Positions 1 to 11,349 of a DNA stretch of 64,000 nucleotides are shown here, piece by piece. The DNA is taken from positions 63,208,533-63,272,532 of the forward strand of contig OX485804.1 in NCBI GenBank assembly GCA_950295325.1, read 5' to 3'. Numbering within the stretch: the first letter of the stretch is position 1; every line of letters begins with the position of its first letter. Below the pieces are notes generated by a model, which saw only the letters and a program-made list of their open reading frames with translations, had not been told where the DNA came from and made no database searches. The position numbers and the translations under genes were made by a program. The DNA is from Polytrichum commune. Taxonomy: Eukaryota > Streptophyta > Polytrichopsida > Polytrichales > Polytrichaceae.

Positions 1-36
1 CAGCTGTTGCCCACCTCGTTTGATTCCATAATTTTT

Positions 37-795
37 TTAAAAGAAAGAAAGAAAAAGATCATCCTTGCATCCCTGAAGGCCACTTGTCCACAAACCCCAT
101 AATAAGTGCACTTCATCTTGAAAGCCCAAAATGCAATATATATGTTCACTTCCCCTTAGTAAATAAGCAATTGATTGGGATTTCATTCCCAAAGTGAAAC
201 CAAAAGCATGTAAATGAATGTCAATAAAGCATGTAATGAACTTGGAAGTAACAAAATATAACAAAATCCTCACAAGCACTGAGGTTATAACTTACATACA
301 TTATAGCACATTTTAGATATAATTAGGCTTAGTTACCTCGGGAAGCATAAAATCTGATCTTATTATAGTTAATTAAGCTTGATACACTTACTTATATTTA
401 CTGAGCTTAATGAGTTTGAATATATATGAATACTTGTGAAAGAAAAGGGAAATAAACTAAAATATTATAAAATAAGCAAACCAAAAATAGCACACAAATA
501 TAAGTTTCATTTGAGAATGACAAAAGACCCTTTCAAATGGTAACTCACATACATTATAACCTCAATGCTCATGACGATTTCCTTATGTTTTGTTACTTCC
601 AAGTTCATTACATGCTTTATTGACATTCATTTACAAGCTTTTGGTTTCACTTTGGGAATGAAATCCAAGTCAATTGTTTATTCAATAAGGGGAAGTGAAC
701 ATAAATATTGAATTTTGGGCCTTCAAGGTGAAGTGCACTCAATATGGGGTTTGTGGACAAGCGGCCTTCAAAACAACAAGGGCGATTTTTTATTA
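37..795. repeat. Foldback-like repeat with long inverted arms
   Basis: Positions 37-300 and about 540-790 are diverged inverted copies of each other. Both carry the words for 'cattacatgctttattgac' and 'cactttgggaatgaaatcc', in opposite orientation. They are separated by an AT-rich spacer of about 240 bp. A third diverged copy lies at 16,040-16,440 and also includes part of the spacer. This looks like a foldback or hairpin-type non-autonomous element. I see no coding capacity; the small ORFs on both strands are consequences of the symmetry. Confidence 0.7.
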
Positions 796-1429
796 ATATT
801 AATTTTTTTTATTAATTTTTTTTTTTTGGGGGGTGGGGGATCAGGTGGGGTAGGTAACAATTGTCGGTCAAGATTTTTTTTAAAAAATTTGTTTTGGTGG
901 GACTGCCAGGGGTGCCAGATCACATGTTGGCCCTGACACCCCCTTCTTCCCACGATGGGATCATGGCTCGGCCAGTTAGGGCCTGCCCAAATGGCATGAA
1001 CTCTAACCCCAACCCTAGGTTGTGGAATTTCATAAAGATTGGATTTTGAAGCCATTGTTCTTTAAGTCATATAACACATTACATAACCTAGGAGGCATTG
1101 CAGATGCTATTGACCACACCAATATATAAATATATAAATAGCATATATGTGTACAAAACGAAGAAGCTAGGACCTTTTGAGAGGCTAGAGTAGTCTTTAT
1201 AATCTCTAAAGAGTCTTCAAAGTTCTACTCAATTCCAAGTCAATGACATTTTGCTTGACTGCAAGAAATGAAGAAACTCCATTTTCTTTGTCCGAGTTCG
1301 ATAATATACAAGCAAGATGATATACCTAGTGTACACCTACTAGCGTAGTGATAGGCACAGTCATGTAGAATTAAGCCTTCCAAGGCTGAAAGCTGCCAAT
1401 GGAAAAAAAAAAAAAAAAAAAAACATTAT
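796..1429. other. Non-coding stretch with homopolymer runs
   Basis: This stretch holds T-rich and G-rich runs near 805-840, a moderately GC-rich patch at about 895-1,020, and an A run near 1,400-1,425. I recognise no gene or repeat family here. Confidence 0.5.
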
Positions 1430-1850
1430 TCAGCCTTTTGGGTTGGTTCCATGACCCTGAAATATGTCAATTATATTATATGGGCCCTCCCACTAGATCA
1501 AAAATATCAGTTACTATACATTCATTCGGACTGAACTTAAAAATTTGGGTGGAGTTATGCTCTTGACACTATGTGCAAAAATCAATGTTCATCCCGATAA
1601 TATTCGTAGGAAACATTGTTCATCCTAGTATTATTTCCTAAAAATACTATTCATAGTCGCACGATCATTAAAAACACCAACATTGTTTGGAACATTCTTA
1701 CTATTCATACCGGCACTATTTATAATTTGTACCAGTGACAATGTCTTCTCGTTTTCTAAGTTTCTTCCCATGAAGGTAAGATAGTGGAGGCCCCTGTCGG
1801 ATGCAAAATATAGAATGAAAGACAACCATGCAATTGAATAATGTTATAGG
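1430..1850. repeat. Dispersed repeat, copy 1
   Basis: This segment matches 21,475-21,840 in inverted orientation. Shared words include 'aagtttcttccc' against 'aggaagaaactt', and 'ggtggagttatgc' against a matching block near 21,720. The copies are diverged and have no open reading frame in common, so this is an old interspersed repeat. Confidence 0.65.
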
Positions 1851-2796
1851 CTCATGTCATACCAGAAAAATGATTTTATGCTTGCATCTTTCAAAAGAAA
1901 ATTGGCATTTATGATTCTTTAACCCCTAAAGGATCAAGCATGAAATTGCGAGATTTGAAAGAAAATTTTAATGCTTCCATGTATAGGATAGTGTGTGGGG
2001 GTGTGGCCAACATTTATTGGTGTACAACCTTATAGTTGGATGTTACCTTCCTCAAGTACCCTAGTAAACATGAATCCTCCCATGTGTGCATTTAGTCCAT
2101 TGACATTGATGTGTGTCTCCATGGTATGTTGTGATTGGACGGTTGCTTAAACTACAAGAAACCACTTTGACAGAGCCGTCGTCTCACCATGATTTTTTTA
2201 GGTGACATCTCTGCATCATATTCATTGTTGTGGAGTTGATGACACGTCACTGGTAAAACTAAACTAAAAATAAAAAATGAATATTCAAATTGGTTTTATT
2301 TTATGTGATCTAGGGCTTGTTGTATGCGTGACTACAAAGTGTTCCAATATGTATAATTTCGTAAATTTTTGATACATTTGTGGAATTTGTATGTCCTATA
2401 AACTAATGTTTGGGCTTGTGGGAGCATGCACACTAGAATAAAAGGGGGGGGGTTCAAGGGGGAGCATCCTATGCCTGCTCTTACACAACCTTCAATTAGC
2501 TATGACATACCCTATATCTAGGGGTACCAACTTCACAGGTGGTCCCAACCTTGCCTCTATGTAGGCTAAAGGGCCAATAATGTAGTGAGTTGTCCCTATT
2601 CCTACCTAAAGTAGAGGCACCCATAACTGATCACTTAAGAGAATTTACACTAGGTTTGGAGAAGTATAAGGCAATGCACATTTTTCTCATGTTGGAAGTT
2701 GGAAACCGGGAGGCCTACAATTTTTTTGAGTAATTTTACTTGAATTAAAATTATTGTGAATTTTCAAAGCCAAAAGTTGGCCCGAACATAATATTA
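1851..2796. other. Intergenic sequence without recognised content
   Basis: The sequence is AT-rich with a G run near 2,443-2,452. No coding exon, RNA gene or repeat pairing was recognised. Confidence 0.4.
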
Positions 2797-2965
2797 ATGC
2801 CTAGAGTCTATTATAACCGCTCATTCCTCCTCACTTTAGCACTCAAAACCATGACATATATCATGGCACTATTAGGTTTGGCCTTATCAAAATCGAGCCC
2901 TAGCTTGATTGAAAGTACGGTACCCTATAGATCGTTGATGGGGTCGTGGTCAGGATTAGGCCCCT
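2797..2965. repeat. Dispersed repeat shared with 35,340-35,485
   Basis: This is a direct-orientation match to 35,340-35,485. Shared blocks are 'ctttagcactcaaaacca' and 'taccctatagat', followed by 'gttgatggggtc' and 'cctctactata'. The 99-codon open frame here is not conserved in the other copy, which argues against coding. Confidence 0.65.
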
Positions 2966-3374
2966 CTACTATAAATGCCATACTATGTGCTTTGGTATGG
3001 CTTGCCGAACCCATCCCAGGTTCTCATCCCCATTGCCCACCCTTTATCACGACCACTCTCGTATTGGCCCACGTGAAACCTTCCACGCATGCTTGAAGCC
3101 AAAATTTGGAGATGTCACCATGTTTTAGCCCCTAAAAAAAATACTGGATTAAATTCTTAAAACATCATTTATGGGCACAACATTAACAATCATGGTATAA
3201 ACACCTTGCACTTTACCTTGTTCAATTTGACAACGATCCCAACTCTATGGACCTCCTCAAGATTGTTGAAAAGACCATATATGGTCTCCTAGTTCTTTAG
3301 GGGTTAACTAGGTTACCCATCCACTTGCATTACATCCCTCTACAAAAGAAAATCTAATCAATGGAAAAATAGGC

Positions 3375-3885
3375 AAGAGGAAATTATTGCATATGAGTGT
3401 ACCTCTCATACTTACATCCAACGTAAAAACTTGGCCTCATATATGTGTGTGGGCAATCAATCTATCATGCCCCCCCCCCCCCAGAAAGTCAAAGCGAAAT
3501 CTCCCCAAATCATTTAAAACAATTCAATCCAATTGAACAACTTATCAACGCAAATTGACACCTCTTAGGTGTATCTGACTATACGGATGGCATCTTTGTT
3601 AAGTTAGGGTTGCTTGCACAAAATCTCAACTATTTATGTGTTCAAAAATCATAAAGTCATAATGTTAATGTGTACACTAGTATGATCGGCAACGATGATT
3701 GTCCAGATAATAACATTTGCCTCAACTTTTAGGGGTTAGATTAATTTGGGGTCTTTGGAGCTAATTACGGTGCCCATCCAACTATAAAAGTATCCTCTGA
3801 CATGCATACTATTTCAAGGCTTTTACGTTGGATGAAGGCGAGGTACATTCGTATTCGATAATCCCTTTCTTATAGGATAAATGGG
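3375..3885. repeat. Short element with inverted ends
   Basis: The left end near 3,385-3,440 contains 'gtgtacctctcat' followed by 'catccaacgtaaaa'. Near 3,825-3,870 the reverse complement of the same words occurs ('ttttacgttggatg', 'gaggtacattcg'). The ends are therefore inverted repeats of about 55 bp around a spacer of about 380 bp that includes a run of C at about 3,470-3,482. This is probably a non-autonomous DNA transposon remnant. I could not define the target-site duplication. Confidence 0.5.
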
Positions 3886-3924
3886 TATGGAATAATCCTA
3901 TAGTAATTATATGTCAAACCACAC

Positions 3925-4780
3925 ATCCTGGTTAAGGCTACAACATGGCTCTGGTTTGAGTAAGTAACCACTCAACTTAGTTATATAGTGCCCGCACTGT
4001 GTGGTTAAGAGAATTAGCTAACCTACTAGGTAATTAACCTATATGAGAGTCAATCAATCTCATGGCCACACCACCTAACTAAAATCAAGGGTCGAATAAA
4101 AGTTGTCAAACAAGAAGTTAGCTAACTTCTGGGACCTTGCTTTTGTGAAAAAATATTAACTCATCCATACTCCTAATGCTAACTACACTAAATATGATAT
4201 TTATTGTCATTATGGTAACTTTTTAGATGGACAATCCTTATGGATAAGTTTACAAATATTGTCATGGATGATGGATGAGTTCATCCATTGGCCAAAACCC
4301 TACCTTCTCTTGTCAACAAATTGTGATGAATTATTGTCATGGATGATTGAAGCTTGGATGAAAAATCGCTTGGTAAGTGATAGTAATTGCAACATTGTAA
4401 ATCTATAATGCCCCCCAAAATTTGCAAAGAATGACAAATAATGTTGGGTTAACATTTAGTGTTGGTGACACTATAATGCAGTTTACAATTAGTATTGAGC
4501 AAGACAATTGGAATTGGTGACACTAAATATCATATTTTGTGTAGCTTTTACAAATGAGATTCCCAAGTTTTTCCCTTGAATGCCCGCCTTTCATCTCCCC
4601 CCTCCCCATCTCTTCTCCGTTTCGCTACGAGATGGACCGCACTATTTTTTACATCATCCTAACTTAGCTTACATTACAAAATTACCAATATTTAATGATA
4701 AAATAGCATACAATTTCACCAACAAAATATATTACTATATTATTATGATGACAATTTTAATGTTGGTTTCATTGTAACCA
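3925..4780. repeat. Interspersed repeat, copy 1, interrupted by a MITE
   Basis: This aligns directly with 18,925-19,530. Shared words are 'ggttaaggct', 'gagtaagtaaccactca', 'gaagttagctaact', 'catctcttctccgtt' and 'tggaccgcacta'. The alignment is broken by insertions at a different point in each copy: 4,182-4,545 here and 18,971-19,217 in the other. Each copy therefore marks the empty site of the other's insertion. Confidence 0.7.
4182..4545. mobile_element. MITE with about 27 bp terminal inverted repeats
   Basis: The left end at 4,182-4,208 reads 'actacactaaatatgatatt' and continues 'tattgtc'. The right end at 4,519-4,545 is its near-perfect reverse complement. The element is about 364 bp and sits inside an interspersed repeat whose other copy at 19.4 kb lacks it. 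Its ends resemble those of the element at 18,971-19,217, both containing 'tatttagtgtcac'. No transposase is present. Confidence 0.7.
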
Positions 4781-5065
4781 TAATTTAAAAAATGTTATGG
4801 ACCAACAAATTATTATGTATCATAATTAATGTCATGTTCAAAATTTGGACAAGTTGAGCAAAACTTCACCTGGTCAATCTTAACTCCCTCTCTTAAATTG
4901 ATCAACCGATCGCATGTTTGATGTGGGGACATGCGATCGGTTAACTAGCATATGAGTTAGGTAATTCCACTAACACATATTGACAGTGAATTCCCATAAC
5001 TAAGTGGTGCGTCCATGGTGTTAATAAACTATAATCTTGATTAGCTAATCTTCACTAACTTGTAG

Positions 5066-5341
5066 TTAGCTAATTCTTTTAATCAAGTGACATGGCGAGA
5101 ACCTAAGTAACCCTAATCTCAACCTAACTAAAAGAACCCAACTAATATTGCCTATCATACAAACCAAGGGACTCCAAACAAAGCAAAGGTACACATGGGC
5201 AAGTTAGCTAATTCTTTTCATTAAGTGACACGGCTAGACCCTAAGTAACCCTAATCTCTACCTAACTAAAAGAACCCGACTATTATTGCCTATCATAGGA
5301 ACCAAGGGACTCCAAACAAAGCAAAGGACCACATGGGTACG
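5066..5341. repeat. Tandem duplication, 138 bp period
   Basis: Two adjacent copies start at 5,066 and 5,204, each opening with 'ttagctaattctttt' and ending with 'caaaggnacacatggg'. They differ by a handful of substitutions. The duplication is non-coding and looks fairly recent. Confidence 0.85.
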
Positions 5342-6194
5342 GGTGTATACGAAGAGACAAATTTCCATGTGCCGTGTCCTTTCCTTATAATTTTTATGGC
5401 TCGTGGTTCTAGTAGTAATTGAGTGGAAATCCGTGGACCTACATTAGCTAGATGTAAGCTTTTGTGCTCAGCTCATTTGCATGAGTCGTAAACTCCAAGT
5501 CAACTTCACCACTTTGACGTGAATTTACAATGAAGGCCCGTTCCAACGTGTAAAGAAATTGCATTTTATGTGTATAAGATGTTAAGCTACTAGTATTTAT
5601 GCTACATGAAACCTATCATTCTTGCTCAAGATATTTGTATATAGATATAGCATATTGTAACCCATAATCGATGAGAATATATTGACATAATTATATTACT
5701 ACTTGAAGCAATCCGTTTGGTGTGTCAATAGAGTTGTCCTTAAAAGGTGAGAGTCAAGAATAAACTTACATTTGAAGTCTTGGTTTTATTTTTGTGTCTT
5801 TCAATCCTACACAACAATGTCAGATGATTAGAATAGAACTGAGGTCCAAACTCGAGGTACATACATTGCACAACTCTTTGGTTGTGTTCTATGGGGCTAC
5901 TGTACGTATCACATGAACATAAGTTTCCTTTAATTCCAAGATTCCTTGTTTATGAGGAGCACTCAAGATGTGTATTGTGAACTTTTTGACAAGAATCTAT
6001 AAGTTATTAGAAATTATTCTTAATTAATTTCTCTCTTTGGAAAGAGACCATCATGTAGCTACTTAGTAATGTTATGTATTTAGGGTTTGGCCCTAACTTA
6101 ATTCATAGGCTCGTTGACACCCACCCCTCTCACTTTTGAAATGGCTTCTTTGAGAACCACCAAATAAGATAGTTTTGGGCCCATGAATCAAGGG
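5342..6194. other. Intergenic sequence without recognised content
   Basis: The sequence is AT-rich. I see no exon, RNA gene, or repeat partner inside the window. Confidence 0.4.
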
Positions 6195-6345
6195 GCATGT
6201 GGCCATGAATTAATTTTGCCAAAATTGAAGGTGGGGGAACTAGTGTATTTGAAGGGTTAATTGAATGATACATGGGAATTTTATTTTTTTATAGCGTTAT
6301 TTTTATTAACATGCCATCAAACCCAAATTTGTGGTATAATAAAAT
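6195..6345. repeat. Left direct repeat flanking the LINE block
   Basis: This matches 15,753-15,895 in the same orientation. Shared words are 'aattttgccaaa', 'ttgaatgatacatggg', 'ttttatttttttat' and 'cccaaattt' followed by 'gtggtat'. It abuts the 3' end of one LINE fragment, while its partner abuts the 5' end of another. The LINE block may have landed in, or duplicated, an older repeat. Confidence 0.65.
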
Positions 6346-6349
6346 AAAG

Positions 6350-8310
6350 ACCCCTTCTTCCTTACCCTGGTCATGTTTTGCTAGGTGATGGGGTGGGTGT
6401 ACTTCCTACCTTTCGGGAGGTGGGCTCTTTGAATAATAGTTGCGGGGTGGAGGGGGTGTGTTGTTTGTGAGATATTGATGAATTAGGTGTAGGTGTTTGG
6501 GTTCATGGGGGCAGGTCAAATGGGGTTTGGTTGTTGTCAAGCTTTCTTTTATTTAGGACAAGGTATGTGAGGTATTTTTTGGCTATATGATGTATGTGTT
6601 TCATGAGTTTTTGACTTCTTGAGGGCGTATTTTGAGTATTTCTAGGGCTTTGAGTGATTGTTTGTGTTTGGCTTCTCGTACCCTACTATGACGGTAATAA
6701 GGGGTTTATATTCCATCCCGTGGTTTTTAACATATGAATGAGGGGGTCAATTTTTTTGGTTATTATTATTATTATTATTATTTTCTCTCATGGCAATGTT
6801 TGGGAATCTATCATGATAGTAGGTAAAATTTATGAATTGTATGATGTTTGATGGGTTTGAGAGGATGGGTGTATGGCTTTCTATGGGCCCCCCCTAGTAT
6901 ACATAATACATCGGATCTTAGCCAGGCCATGCATGTGCATTTTAAAAATCACTATGGGATTGTGATGTCTTGGGGCTAGTTGTGTTGGTTGCCGACATTT
7001 AACTAGGGTATAGCACCTTGTGTGTTTGTTGGATTGGAGTGTGTGAGCTATTTGGTGTATTGCTTTATTGTGTCAGGCTATGCAAAGGCCTTTTATGTGT
7101 GGGTGGGTGCAAGTGGGGAGTAGGTGTGGCCACATGTCAATTTTATGGTTTGGGCAAAGTGTGCAGTTGGTATTTGTTTATGTATGTTTGGAGATTGCGG
7201 ATTTCTCCATGATGTTCGCTTGTTGGGATTCTGTTGAGCCAATAAGGTATGGTGTGGGAGATGTGTATGTGGGGTGTGGGGAATGGTTTGTTGCATGTGG
7301 TTCCTTCGTTTGCTAGTTGGTTTGCAAATCCGTTGCCGAGATTCCAGTGTGTGCTCTAACTTTTTGTATTGTTATGTTGTGTTTGGTCCATAGAATTTGG
7401 TGGACTATGGTTGAGATGAGTAGTTTGTCGGGGTGGTTGTGCTCAGATGAGGGGTGGTGGATGTCATATGTTGCTAAGGTTGTCAGTAAATATGTATGTG
7501 TTTTGCAATTCGTCTTTTGTCGCAGTGAGGGCAATGAGTAGAGCATATAGTTCTACGTGTAGTATGTTTGGTAGTTTAGGGAGTCTTTCTGCAATACGGA
7601 GGTCATTATTTGGACTCTATACTCCTAAACCAACAATGTTTCTTATGCCATGTTTGTCTGGTAGTGTGAAGGAATCATTTGTGTATGTGCATTGTTGTGG
7701 GTTATATTTGGGGGTATTTATGCAGTAGAACATGTCAAGGAGGGGGGTTGTATTGCTATGTAAGGTTGATAGGGTGGTTTTTGGGATTGCTCGCCATAGT
7801 TTTGTGAATTTGATTTTGTAATTTATGGGTGTGGATTGTGTGGAGTTGGTTTTCACATGTGTGTTATAAAGTTCCAAGATGTTGGTTGTGAGGTTTTGAA
7901 TTAGTTGTTGGTTTCATGGAGGGTTCTTTGGTTGTCAATGAATATTATTGATGTGTATAGGTTTTCATGTTGGTGTAGGTATTGGGGCCATTTGGGTGTG
8001 GGCTTGTATTCTAAGGTGTTTGGGGGGGGGGGGGGGGGATGGTGAGGATTGGGTGTAAATCTTCGTGTGTTTTTAGGATTTTTTGGGGCATGGTGGTTGC
8101 ATATGATTATGGTTGTGGTGGAGGGTTCTTCTCTGGTGGACATTCTTGCCCAATGGGATAACTTCTATGCTAGATTTATGGTCTAGTGAGTGTGCTATTC
8201 CAACACCCATCCATTTTGAGGATTTTGCTAGTCCAGATGAGCCAAAAATTATGTCGCAATTGTGTGGCGAGTTGTATTGTGTGAGTAGTTGTAGTTAGTT
8301 TTTTCATCCA
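6350..8310 (-). mobile_element. LINE 3' half: RNase H and C-terminal domain, decayed
   Basis: Read on the minus strand this is the 3' part of a non-LTR retrotransposon ORF2, broken by frameshifts and stops. An RNase H-like segment lies at about 7,313-7,546, with 'ITIQKVRAHTGISATDL' at its end. That resembles the HxxxHxG-type tail of retroelement and bacterial RNase H. It is followed by a cysteine/histidine knuckle, CxxC then HLLxxCxH, at about 7,090-7,180. A conserved C-terminal stretch, 'YLTYLVLNKRK', lies at about 6,540-6,600. The reverse transcriptase is missing from this copy. A G run at about 8,023-8,038 falls inside it. Domain order 5' to 3' is RNase H, then knuckle, then tail, as expected for plant LINEs that carry RNase H. 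It is certainly non-functional. Confidence 0.75.
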
Positions 8311-8319
8311 GGGTTCCAG

Positions 8320-10865
8320 CTCAAAAAACACCCAGGGAAGACTAAATGAGTGTCAGATGTATCTTTAGTTTGTCACGATAAGGTCGATCGATAGATCAAA
8401 AGGGTGAGGGAATGAGTTTGACACTTAATTATCACAATTAATCCATTCTCATGTGTCTTGACTTGTCACACACTGATCATAAATAAATTTATTCATTACT
8501 CAAACAATGACACATTTCTATACTTGTAAAAATTAGGACTTAGGGAATTTTGATAAAAGTCTAGTTACAAGTGACAGAAACCACGAACCGGGAACGAAGA
8601 GAGAAACGTCTGAAGCGGACCGGGCCAGAACAGTAACAGTCTAGTGTCAAGTCACAAGTAAACGTCTAGTATCCAGTTCCAAGTAAGCGTCTGGTCACAA
8701 GTATCCAGAGAAACGTCTAGTAACCCAGAGAGAAACGTTTAGTAACAGTGCCCAGTAACTAGTAACCCGTAGCGAGTAACAGTCTTAGTGTCATAGAGAA
8801 TCGTCTAGTCACATTAGCGTAAGAGAAGGGATGGGCTTTATACTTACCTTTCCTGGCTACCCCAATCGATATGGGTTAAATGGCACGACGCTCCTCCTAA
8901 CTCCACAGCTTCGCCTTCATTGCGCAACTGCTACCTCTCCGTCGACCGCAAAGAGATCTCCTCAACAGATTCCGCTCCTGTATCTCAATGCACAAGATTC
9001 ACCAATTCAACAGGAACCCCTCGAATGTTTACGTACTGACTGAAATGCCCCTCGAATGTGAATCGAAGGCTTCACCAATTCCTTTGCTCGAAGAATGGTG
9101 TATCAAGTCAAAAGGCTTCCTGTCAGTGTGAGCAGAACCTATGAAGGAATATCGATGTTTGAATTCCACTTTCACTTACTGTCACAGACTATTTTCACTT
9201 TCCTCTTGTTGTTAGACTTCAATCTAATTTCACCAAATAAGCCACTTTAACACCATGATGGGGAAACGAGTTGCTGTTCGAAATTTATACGATCAACCCC
9301 AAAATTATTGTTCTGGGCTTCTTGAGGCATGAGAGCTTCATTCTTCCAGTTCTAAGGAATAAGATACTGAGGTCGTACTCCTCCTATCATTCAAATCTTC
9401 ACTTTAATTCTACTCCGAAGATTATTTGACTTCAGAGTTAATTCATCTGGAACACAATAAAGAATTCACATCTTTAAGCGCTACCAGGCCAGGGTATGTT
9501 AATTATTAATCCCTCAAGCGGAGGGGATAACTGCTGAGTGATTCTGATAAAGAGTATTTCGGGAAACGTTCGAGCCTGATGACTTGCTTCGAACTAAATT
9601 ATAATCCCCATCTCAGGTGCTCGGTTACATTGTTACACCCTTATCCACATCATACTCATCCTCATATTCCTTCTTTCTCCGGATATTCACTTCCAGAAAT
9701 CCCAACTCAAGCGGGAATGTGACAGTTTACTGCATTGTAGTATGTCATTTATCAGGAATAGATGCACAATGAGTCTCTCGGCTTCACACCAGGCTCACTT
9801 AGTCTCTAGGTGACTTCTTTCGAGAGTTGCCACCTTAAAACACTATCAAAGATATTTTGATTCTATTCTGTCTTCACAACAAGAATGAGTTCTTTAATTG
9901 TTTAGATAGGAGTAACACATCCCCTATCAAATTCTTCACCCGACAGATTTCTCCCTTCCCGCATTCATTACCACACATAACAAGAGTTAGGAATTGTGAA
10001 ATCAGCTTGCTATGTGTCCAAGTATGGTTCACAAAACAATTGTAGTTACCACACACTTCTCTTGCACAAGAGTCTCACACTCAGGGAAGAGGATTAATGA
10101 GAAACCATATTACTCTTTCTCACCCATAAGGTAATGCACTGCTCAAATTTCAAGTCTACAATATTCTCAGACATGGGAGTTGAAGTGTGTGGAGAATAAA
10201 AGTATCTGAATTTTAATCAGATGGGTATCCTGATAAAATCCTCGGGCTTCACACCCGGACACTTATAATCACCGAGGAATTACTCCTCGGTAGTTGAAAC
10301 CTTAAGATATTGTCCAAGAAATTTATGTACGAGTCTGACTTCAACACATACATGAAATTCACACTTCTCCCATTCAAGAGTTTCACACTCCTGAATCGAA
10401 TTCTACATGAGCAACAAGGTAATCAATTTCCACTTGCACAAACAACGTGTACAAAATATATATATCGCTGAATTTACAATCTGATATATTCAAAGAGTAT
10501 GATTTACAATGGAGCTTAAGGGTTTCACACCCAGTGATTGGGAGAGACTACAAAACCACTCTCTTCATGAGAGGAAGGTCTAACACAAAAAAAATCTCTC
10601 TCCCTTCTCTCCTCTTCCTCCTCCTTCTTATCCTCCTGTCCCGAAAGGTGGTGACTGACTTTAGCTAAGATATCAGGGGCTTCTTTTAATTGTCACATGT
10701 GAATTTCATGACTCCTGATATCTTCTATACTACGGGCAGCTAAGTAATATTCTACCATACCTGCCTGTTTCCATTCCTGAGTGACTAATCACCTAGTTTA
10801 TCACTGTTCTGTGAGTCTTGAGTATAATTTGTCACTCAACTACCCTTCAAAGTCAAAAATCACCT
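8320..10865. other. Probable insertion between LINE fragments; no gene recognised
   Basis: LINE-like sequence stops near 8,310 and resumes near 10,869. The material between differs from the LINE in base composition and short words. At about 8,570-8,815 it contains many imperfect copies of a motif like 'acgtctagtaac' or 'agtaacagt'. Further right, 'ggcttcacacc' or similar recurs near 9,780, 10,245 and 10,525, each followed by related words, suggesting a diverged internal repeat. I found no polyprotein, target-site duplication or convincing LTR pair. It could be a decayed LTR element or another insertion. Confidence 0.4.
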
Positions 10866-10868
10866 ATC

Positions 10869-11110
10869 CTATCCAAAAAATGATATCACAGTAGTGTTGG
10901 GCATGTGAGTGGTGAGTAGTAGCATGATTGTATGATTTGGTAGGCCTTTATTAATATGCTTAATGTGGATGGATGGAGTGTTTTGGTGGTTGTTGTTGGG
11001 GTTGTGTGTTTTTGGTTTATTCTTTGGTAAGACTATGATGTATCTTTGAGTTAGCCAAAGTGTTTTGGTGGCAAAGTCTTGTGGGAGTGGTTGGAGGAAG
11101 CTAGCCATCT
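10869..11110 (-). mobile_element. LINE fragment, minus strand
   Basis: A 79-codon minus-strand frame here begins with 'MASFLQPLPQDFATKTLWLT'. Its 3' end ('cacatgcccaacactactgt' on the minus strand) resembles LINE sequence near 8,260-8,290. That makes it part of a second copy of the same family. It is short, with no catalytic motif. The assignment rests on this resemblance and on its position in the LINE block. Confidence 0.4.
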
Positions 11111-11349
11111 GATGTGTTTTTATTTTGTGTCAGTTTCTCCCACAACCACTGGAGTCTTGTGAGTGGTATGGAGATGATGTGTGCTCAGGTGTGGTTAAAT
11201 ATGTGTACGTTGGGTCTTTGAATTTAAATAGTGGGTTGAGATATGTGGACGTCTTTATCCAGGTCGCATTCTTTGATGTTAAGGGTTAATTGTGGGGCTC
11301 TTTGTGAGCCCAAAGTTGTGTTCACGTGTCTTCTTAACTCTCAAAAATA

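Noticed and set aside
2797-3096. 99-codon plus-strand frame
   Set aside because: It falls in a dispersed repeat whose other copy (35.34 kb) breaks the frame.
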